Positions 23,301-32,300 of a stretch of 64,000 bases of DNA are shown one piece after another; positions within the stretch are counted from its first letter, which is position 1, and each line of letters begins with the position of its first letter. The position numbers and the translations under genes are program-made. This stretch comes from Gadus chalcogrammus (taxonomy: Eukaryota; Chordata; Actinopteri; Gadiformes; Gadidae). The stretch is from the NCBI RefSeq assembly GCF_026213295.1, contig NC_079415.1, positions 19,872,980 through 19,936,979 on the forward strand, read 5' to 3'. The notes beneath the pieces are model-generated. The model did not search any database. It was not told where the DNA came from and was given only the letters and a program-made list of their open reading frames with translations.

Positions 23301-26300
23301 TTGCTCTTTTCGTTAAGACGTGTCATACCTGTCAGATCACTGGCAAGCCAAATCAGGTTGTTAAACCTGCTCCTCTACAGCCGATCCCCGCCTTTGGACA
23401 GCCATTTGAGCATTTGATTATTGATTGTGTGGGGCCCCTACCTCGGTCCAAATCTGGACACACATATTTGCTGACTGTAATGTGTCAGGTTACCAGGTAT
23501 CCTGCTGCTTACCCACTTCGCAGCATTACAGCAGAAGCTGTGGTTGGCGCTTTGACTCAGTTCATTTCAGTGTTTGGTATCCCCGTAGTCCGTAGGTTCT
23601 TAATCCGTAGTCCGTAGGTTCTTAGTCCGTAGTCCATAGGTTCTTAGTCCGTAGTCCGTAGGTTCTTAGTCCGTAGTCCGTAGGTTCTTAGTTCTTAGTC
23701 CGTAGGTCTGTAGTCCGCAGGTACGTAGGTTCGTAGTTCGTAGTCCGTCGTTCGTAGTCCGTCGAATCCTAATTAGAGGGGAATTGGTTGGTTTTGAGAT
23801 GAGTTGGTTGGTTTTGAGATGAGTTGGTTGGTTTTGAGATGTGTTGGTTGGTATGGAGATGAGTTGGTTGGTATGGAGATGAGTTGGTTGGTATGGTGAT
23901 GAGTTGGTTGGTATGGTGATGAGTTGGTTGGTATGGTGATGAGTTGGTTGGTATGGTAAAGAGTTGGTTGGTATGGTAAAGAGTTGGTTGGTATGGTAAA
24001 GAGTTGGTTGGTATGGTAAAGAGTTGGTTGGTATGGTAAGAGTTGGTTGGTATGCTTGATGTGTAACTGTCTCGGGCACCTGTGGACCCTTAGTCTATTT
24101 ATTCATGCTGTCTCTCATTTCCATGCTCTCCTCTGCTCATCTCTCGGCTCTTCATTCCCTTAAAATGCTCCTTTGGTACCAAGGCTGCTGGGTTGGTGAG
24201 GATGGAGGGATGTGTTGGAGGATGCAGCCTGGAGGGAGTGCGGTACTGACTGTCAGTTATTGGTAACGTATCAACCATGACAGTTTGGGACATATTGACA
24301 CTTTGTTTGAGTTATAACACGAGGTGGAACCTCGTTCTTATGGAGGGGGGTGTTACGACCCCTCCCTTTCGGCAGCTGATTACTTCCTGCAGGAGTTGGC
24401 TGAAAGGGAGGGTCGTTAGGGCAAGTTGCTCACACCTGGCTAGGCCTCTACCCAAGGTGATATAAGCCAGCCTGGTCTCATTGTCTCTCTCCCTCTCCTA
24501 GGCTCCACGCTGTTACAGGTTGTTGGTTCTTGGTTCTTTTGTTGGCTTCCTTTTACACTCAACAGCAGCACACACGTCTCATTCATCCATGCACTACATT
24601 CACCACTGATGCCACTACTCTCCACACCTCATGCTTTTGGTAGATATGATTGGTTAAGTTATAATAAAACCTCTTCATTTAACACTTTCAACCTAATTTG
24701 TCTCCCCTCCTTGTCACATATGCTGAGCCAGTTTGTGACATAACCTTTTCTTCGTTTCTCTTCTAGTCTATATGTTCACTCAAGTCTATGTTCGCTCTTC
24801 AAGTCTATGTTAGCTCTATTAGGGAGCGTCAACAAAAACACGGTCTCCAGGCAACCGTTTCAGTTAGCGGCCGTCAGGAATATAACTTTTTTCTTCGTTT
24901 CTCTTCTAGCCTATATGTTCACTCTTCAAGTCTATGTTCGCTCTTCAAGTCTATGTTCGCTCTTCAAGTCTATGTTCGCTCTTCAGGTCTATGTTCGCTC
25001 TTCAAGTCTATGTTCGTTCTTCAAGTCTATGTTCGTTCTTCAAGTCTATGTTCGCTCTTCTTACGCGTCCAGCAGAGAAACACTTTTTTGGGAGCGTCAA
25101 CAAAACACGGTCTCCAGGCAACCGTTTCAGTTAGCGGCCGTCAGGAATATATTGTAGCACGTGAACACTGGTCGCTACAATATACTGGGAATATATATAT
25201 ACTATAGATATACACCATACACACTACATTATATATATTATTATAATATATACATTCATATACATTTACATATACATATATTAGCAGAGAGAGTGAAATA
25301 GCATGGGTTACACAAGCATCTAAATCCTGGAGACCAGTGGAAATCAAGCTTTCTTGAGAATTTAATTGGCCAGTGTCCAAATAAAATCATTGCCTCTGAT
25401 TTTGATTGGTTGATTTGATAACCAGAGAGTTCTCCATATTCCTTTAGGGTGTCTATAAGTTGCAGGGATAGAAAGGACTGGGTCACTTGTAAAGGTCAAG
25501 ATATCATCTGTATAAAGAGATGTCTTGTGATCCTTATTTCTAATTTATTTTATTTCCTCATCTTGTTTTACAGAAGCAGCCAGGGATTCAGTATTTGTAG
25601 CAAATAGCAAGGGGCTAAGACAATCCCCTTGTCTCAGCCCCCTCTGTAGGTCAAATAATTCCGAACAGCATCTGTTTACTCTTACACGTGATTTGGGATT
25701 TTTGTAGATTACGCTGACCCAATTCACACATTTTGAGGGAAATCCCATTACAGATTGCGTTTTGTACAAAAAGTCCCAATTTACTGTGTCAAACACTTTC
25801 TGTGCATCATATCGTATAAACATAGATGTTTTCTTGTTTATTTTAGCACAAGTAATGATGTTAAGGGTTCTTCTTATGTTGTTAGCACCAGTGTTGGGAA
25901 ACTTCATTTTCTACGTGAACTAGTTCAAAGTTCAGTTCACAAATTTTAAAATGAACGAGTTCAGTTAAGTTTAGAACTAAGTTCTCAATTCCAAAAATTA
26001 ACTAGTTTATAGTTATTTTTTTAATATGTTTTCAATATGTTGCTGCAAGCTTAATTGTCGGCTTATAGTCCGAAAATTACGGTAGTCGATCGTCGATTAA
26101 TCATGCTTATCCCTACTAGTATATCATATCATATGGGGCAGATTTTCGAAACGGCTTGTAAGGCTAATCACACTCACACCTGGTGGTATAATATGTCTTT
26201 AATGGGGTAGTTCGGAATTTTAGACATAGGGCCTGATTCCGAAGTGAGCATTGGTATTCTATATCACTGGAGACAGTTTTCAACACATTTCATTCAGTCT

Positions 26301-29300
26301 TTCTAGTTGCAGAGTTCGCTCGTGCTAGGCTAGCGCACGTCAACGGGCAATGCTAGCCTGCTATTAAAAACAGTCTTACCCACTCCACAGTACACCTGAG
26401 GTAAATCAATTATAACGACAGACTATAAATCTAAATGTCTGTTTATAGAATAATGTTAGAAATAAAACCAACCTTGCATTGCATTGCATTTTGAGGGAAT
26501 TGCGGGGTCTCAGCAGCAGTGTTTATATTCCTGTATGTAGGCTACGGCAGCGGCGGACTGATACCTAGGTTACCTGCCGCTGTCATTGCTACAAACGCAG
26601 AGTACAGTGAACGAAGGAATTCTACAAGCATATTAAATTAACAAGATATGGCCACGTTTGGAGGAGTTAGCGATGCACCTGCTTTTGAAGACGATTATGA
26701 GGAATTTGTTGTATCCAACGAACCGTACATGTACGAGCCGGTGTTTTGATGTCAAAGCCAGCAGCAACAAGCCACAGTTGAGTCCTTTCTGGATCTCGCA
26801 CTGGAAATTGGTGGAAACTTTGTGGTGCCCATCTGTACCGTTTATTTCTACAATTTCTAAAAGAACACTGAACCATCATGTTGCCTAGTCGTTCAATTGC
26901 GCTTCTGTCCCACGCTTCTCTGTTTACGTTCTTCTGTCGTGATTCGGTTACAAACCTAACCAGCGCATAGTAGAATTCCGCTTCTGCTGAGAAAGTAGTC
27001 TCTCGATGATTCATGCGATGCAAGGTTAGTTTTATTTCTAACATTATTCTATCAACACAGACATTTCAATCTATAGTCTGGCGTTATAATTGATTTACCT
27101 CGGGTGTACTGTGGAGTGGGTAAGACTGTTTTTAATAGCAGGCTAGCATTGACCGTTGACGTGCGCTAGCCTAGCACGAGCGAACTCTGCAACTAGAAGG
27201 ACTGAATGAAATGTGTTGAAAACTGTCTCCAGTGATATAGAATACCAATGCTCACTTTGGAATCAGGCCCTATGTCCAAAATTCCGAACTACCACTTCAA
27301 CTTTAAATGGTAAAAGTAGCCAAAACACAATGTTCTTATAAAGTAAATCATATAATGTATTCTTTTTTCTAATCGCTACTTACAGTTCCATGTGTCGTTT
27401 GTTCCTCAATGACCTTGATCACCATGGAGAATGCTCTTCAGATCTGGGTTGGTCATTAAGTTTGCTCTGTTTGATGTTGAAGCCAGCAGCAACAAGCCAC
27501 AGTTGAGTCCTTTCTGGATCTCGCACTGGAAATTGGTGGAAACTTTGTGGTGCCCATCTGTACCGTTTATTTCTACAATTTCTAAAAGAACACTGAACCA
27601 TCATGTTGCCTAGTCGTTCAATTGCGCTTCTGTCCCACGTTTCTCTGTTTACGTTCTTCTGTCGTGATTCGGTTACAAACCTAACCAGCGCATAGTACAA
27701 TTCCGCTTCTGCTGAGAAAGTAGTCCCTCGATGATTCATGCGATGCAAGGTTAGTTTTATTTCTAACATTATTCTATCAACACAGACATTTCAATCTATA
27801 GTCTGGCGTTATAATTGATTTACCTCGGGTGTACTGTGGAGTGGGTAAGACTGTTTTTAATAGCAGGCTAGCATTGCCCGTTGACGTGCGCTAGCCTAGC
27901 ACGAGCGAACTCTGCAACTAGAAGGACTGAATGAAATGTGTTGAAAACTGTCTCCAGTGATATAGAATACCAATGCTCACTTCGGAATCAGGCCCTATGT
28001 CCAAAATTCCGAACTACCCCTTTAACTTTAAATGGTAAAAGTAGCCAAAACACAATGTTCTTATAAAGTAAATCATATAATGTATTCTTTTTTCTAATCG
28101 CTACTTACAGTTCCATGTGTCGTTTGTTCCTCAATGACCTTGATCACCATGGAGAATGCTCTTCAGATCTGGGTTGGTCATTAAGTTTGCTCTGTTTGAT
28201 GTTGAAGCCTCAGTCCAGTTATTCCACAAAAGTGCTGCCTGGAGCGTGTCCCGTTTGTCCAGTTGAACATGGATACCCATCTTTCAGAGTGCTGTGGCCG
28301 CGTCTGCGAGGGTCGTGAATGTAATCGTTCCGGAACCCAGGTGAATTTTCAGCTTGGCAGGGAATGGCGATTGAGCTTTGATGTTCTTCTCTTTAAGTAG
28401 TTTCATCACGTCTCTTACTTGCTTGCGTTTCCTCTGGATATCTGACGTGTAGTCCTGGTCAAAGAATATCTTCTGCCCGTTACATGGCACTCGGGGATGG
28501 GCCGATAGTCGATTCTATCGACTATCGACGAAGTTGCAGATAAAAAGGCGATCATTTTTTTTTCTACTAAATTTTTAATTATTATTATTATTTATCTTTT
28601 TGAAAAACAGCGCTGTGGTAGCTATTTTTACAACTTAAAAAGCCCCGCAAATTGTAATTGAAGTTAACTGGCACAGTTGGAAAACATACTATGTAGCGCC
28701 AGGGCCGTTGCTACAAATCCTGGGCCCCTATACAGGAGGTACTGATGGGCCCCCCTGCGCTGAATTGTTGACAGGGGGACGGGGGACGGGGGGGGACAGG
28801 GGGGGGTGGAAGGAGCAATTGTTGACGGGGGGACGGGGGACGGGGGGGTGGTGGAAGGAGCAATTGTTGACGGGGGGGGGGGGGGGGGTGGAAGGAGCAA
28901 TTGTTGACGGGACGGGACGGGACGGGGTTTGAAGGAGCAATTGTTGACGGGGGGGGGGGGGGGGGGGGTTGGAAGGAGCAATTGTTGACAGGGGGGGGGG
29001 GCCTAGTACTATGGGCTGGTAGTTACTTTTTTTTTTATTGCCATGGGCCCCCCCTGGGCTGTGGGCCCCTAGAATCGTCATCACCTTTCACCCCTTTACG
29101 ACGGCCCTGTGTAGCGCTGACCTGCCGTATTCACTCACTGCTGCGAGAGTAGAGGGGAGGGGCTCGAAACCTACCGGTCTGCTCGCACGGCGAAATGACA
29201 TCACACCCCGCTGCACCATTTCCGGGTCACAGCTGTGGTACATGAGCTGTGTCCGAAATCGTTGCCTATTCACTCGCTCACTATTCCCTATAGTGTTCAT

Positions 29301-32300
29301 GATATAGTGCACTACATAGGGAACGAACAAACGAGAATTCGGACACTACGCTGAACATTTCTAAACGTAATTTGCGTCAGTAAATGCGCCGGGTATTTGT
29401 GTGACGCAGACAGATGCGCCCACATCATATAAACAAACCGTGCACTCTCGAGGAAAGCTGGAGGTTGTATTGATGTTGAATGTTACATTTCCTTGAACAA
29501 GGTTTTTCTTATTAATTTTGAATGTTACATTTTCTATGTTAAATCCCAAATAAATTGTTGACATTTCTAAACGAAAGCCGGAGACTCCATCATTAAATGT
29601 ATTCGTTTTCGCGGTTATTCAGCTTCTTCTTCTCCTCCGGAAAAACAAGACCGCATACGGGAGCATAGGCCGATCCATACCTCCGGTCGCCCCAAACGTT
29701 GCCTCCGGAACTACCCTTCATACCTCCGTCTGGTTTCAGCGTTGTTATGGATGTTACGCAATAAATCCTCTAGAGGGCAGTGACTGTCGTTTCACAAATG
29801 AACGGCATCGACCATGACATCTGTAGAGATGATTTTGCTTTGTGTAATCCGAAATCGGCAAAAAAAAGTGCAAAAAGTGTGCGGTGGCAGCATGTGACAC
29901 CCCTCACCAACCCGCAGATTATCTCCTCAAAATGTTGTTAAATTACCAGTTACAACTCATTGCCAAAGCAGGGGAACAATAACAATAAACAATAAAATAA
30001 AAATGTCAGGTATATAGTATAATATAAGTACAAAACGTCAAATACAATATATATATATATATATATATCTCAGATATTATACTACTCTATCTATTTTCGC
30101 GAATGGTCTGACTTTTGACTCTATACTGCTGCCTCGATTTCCGGTTCTCCCGGAGCACTCCGGATTCGTAAGCTCAGAGGCGACGGACCCATTTACGGAC
30201 GAAACACCTCCGGGACCGGACGAAACGGTCCGTATCTGTATTTACCGTAGGGTGTGAATGGGCCTTAACACGTACGGAACATCATGTGTAAACTCAAATT
30301 TTGGGTATTTTAAGTGCACTATATAGTGCATGAAATTAACCAGTTAGAATTCGAACAACACTACAAAATGGCGAGCACCCTTTATAGTGCACTTTATCCA
30401 TGATAGGGAACGATTTCGAACACAGCTATGAGCTGTGTGTCATCAGCGTGTGTCATCATGACAGCGCCGCCGGCACCGACGTATCGAAACTTAAATCAGC
30501 GGAGGCTCACTCTGGTCCAAGGGGAAGACCATGGTTATCGTTTTTAAGAAAAAATTAGAAAAATAAAACCGTGATTCTTTTCAAAGTGATAAATTATAAT
30601 AAATAATTATTATTATAAAATTATTATAAAGTTGCCCCCCCCCCCGATAGTATTGACTATCGGCGATCCCTAGGGGGCGCTATCGGACGATGGAAGCTTG
30701 TAGACGATTTCCCAACCCTAATGGCACTCCTCCGCTATTGTCATGCCGGTGCTTCCATGCTTGCTGGATTACGGTTTCTTCTTGATTCTGTAGTCCAGAA
30801 ATCTGACGATGGACCTCGGGGGGCTCGCTGGATCTTTCGGTTTCATAGTCAGTGAACGATGTGCTCTCCCTATGTTTAGGTAAAACTCTTCTGGCAGTGT
30901 CAGTGAGGTTCGGATGAGACTCAGTGTGTCCTTGTTAGATTCCTCATCTTCTTTCAACCCATATATAAAAACGTTATTCCGTCTCACTCTGGACTCTAGG
31001 TCTTCACATTTTGCTGACAGGCTGGAATCTCTTTGCAGCAAGTAGTGAAGGGCTTGCTTGTTTCTTTTCGTTTTATGTACTGTGTCAGTGTCACTCAGCC
31101 TCTATTTGTATTCGTTCACCCTTAGTTCTAATTTTGTCGTCCTTCAACTACTTCGGACAGTGCAGATACTACTCATGTTAAGGAGTTTTTAGAATCTTTA
31201 AAGGCTTCCGCATGCTCCTTTGTCAGTGTGCGCAGCTCGGCTAGCAGGCTATAGCAGCAGGATATAACTGAGCTGACTAAAAGTGTAGTGTTTAATTTGT
31301 GACCATTTAAAGCCATTTTAACCTGTCGATTAAGTGTTATGGTGTTAATGTGGACACTAACACGTTGACTCTATTTTGTCAAAAGAACAAACCATTGAAT
31401 AAAGTGTATCCGGCGGATTAAGTGTAAATATATTGTTTAGTTCACCTGGTCGTTGAGGTCGAGGTGGAGAAAGCCAGGGATGTTCTTGGCGAACTCCGTC
31501 AGCTCTGTGACCGCCTCCACTGAGGCGCTCTGGCAGCAGAGGAACAGCCGGGCCTCTGCCTCGCCGGGCCCCTCCACCAGGAGCTCCTTCCCAGCTGTGA
31601 GGCCTCGGACTGGGCCGGGGCTAGGCCCTGCTGCACCTCTCACCTCCAGGGTTTGCTCCGCCGCCTGGAAGGTCTCCATGTCGTGGATAACAAATGGCTG
31701 GAGAGGGAAGGGAGATGAAAGGAGGGAGAAGGAGAGGGGAAAGAGGTTGCAGGGTAAAGTTTAGAGGAAGAGGTGAAAAAAAGAGTGAAAAAGAAGAGGC
31801 ACAAGGAAAGAGAAAGGCAGAGGAGATGAGAAAATAGGATAGTGGAGGAGGGGAAAAACATGTAAAGAGGAAAAAAACAAGGATATCAGAGAAATTATAT
31901 CTCAAAATGAAATGCCCTTTATTTTATCTATGTCCTTATCTGCTCTCCCCTCCCAACCCTCTTACCGGTCGGCTGGTCTTGCCGGTCAGTATCAGTCTAG
32001 CCCTGTCCTTGTTCATGCTGAAGTTCCTCATGTAGGCCTGGTGGATCTGCTGCACCAGGACCTTGTGGTCGGGGGGCGTTAGGGTTTGCTCCGCCTCGCT
32101 CCTCCCCCCCATCCCAAATTCCACCTTCAACCTCTGTTTCTCCGACTGGGGAATACGCCCGAAGCGGATCGCTGGAGGAGGAGAGCGGGGTGGATATGGA
32201 GGAGGGCTTATTTCATCACTTGCATCATTCATTCTTTGTGTTCCGATTACCGTCATAGCCCGGTTTACCAACTGCCATGTAAACACCAAAGCCAAGCTTC

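Larger units (their letters stand above)
21836..24740 (+). mobile_element. Nested, internally deleted gypsy retrotransposon
   Basis: Two 390-bp LTRs (21836-22225, 24351-24740) with TG..CA ends differ at only a few positions. The element is flanked by a 4-bp target duplication TAAC (21832-21835, 24741-24744), and the empty site in the other LTR confirms the boundaries. The internal part is only 2.1 kb; gag, protease and RT are missing, leaving a pol fragment and tandem repeats. It was presumably mobilised in trans or deleted after insertion. Confidence 0.95.
14349..25312 (-). mobile_element. Ty3/gypsy retrotransposon with PNMA-like Gag, host of a second gypsy element
   Basis: A complete minus-strand layout is present: 5' LTR (25312-21380, interrupted), PBS (21374-21357), gag, protease, RT-RNase H, integrase, polypurine tract (15091-15078) and 3' LTR (15077-14349, truncated). 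LTR ends are TGTAACC..GGTTACA in the intact copy. The element is inside an L1 ORF2. The left L1 junction lost sequence, which explains why no target duplication is seen. The element is inactive because of frameshifts, an integrase active-site change and LTR damage. Confidence 0.92.
21380..25312 (-). repeat. 5' LTR of the outer gypsy element, split by a nested element
   Basis: Excluding the insert (21836-24740) and one TAAC copy, the LTR is about 1.02 kb with perfect 7-bp inverted ends TGTAACC/GGTTACA. It includes the same TTCAAGTCTATGTTCGCTC tandem block (24779-25060) as the 3' LTR, with a different copy number and arrangement. Confidence 0.9.
26203..28021. mobile_element. TTAA-flanked element with about 290-bp inverted repeats and a THAP exon
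   Basis: It begins TGGGGTAGTTCGGAATTTT after TTAA (26199-26202) and ends AATTCCGAACTACCCCT before TTAA (28022-28025). The terminal inverted repeats run 26203-26490 against about 27010-27298 and again about 27733-28021, because the right half was tandemly duplicated. The TTAA target plus a THAP-domain ORF suggests a Kolobok-type element; no transposase core is visible. Confidence 0.8.
28493..30721. mobile_element. hAT transposon in L1 ORF1, itself carrying two MITEs
   Basis: It is flanked by a perfect 8-bp target duplication TGGCACTC (28485-28492 and 30722-30729). The ends are GGGGATGGGCCGATAGTC and GACGATTTCCCAACCCTAA. It holds no transposase. The interior is occupied by an hAT MITE (28700-29109) and a 3-bp-TSD MITE (29245-30427). 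Confidence 0.88.

Noticed and set aside
23666..24079. 137-residue frame of repeated [14 protein letters not shown] units
   Set aside because: It is the antisense reading of the 20-bp minisatellite in the nested retrotransposon.
28664..29084. Proline-rich frames on the minus strand
   Set aside because: They come from the G-run minisatellite inside an hAT MITE.
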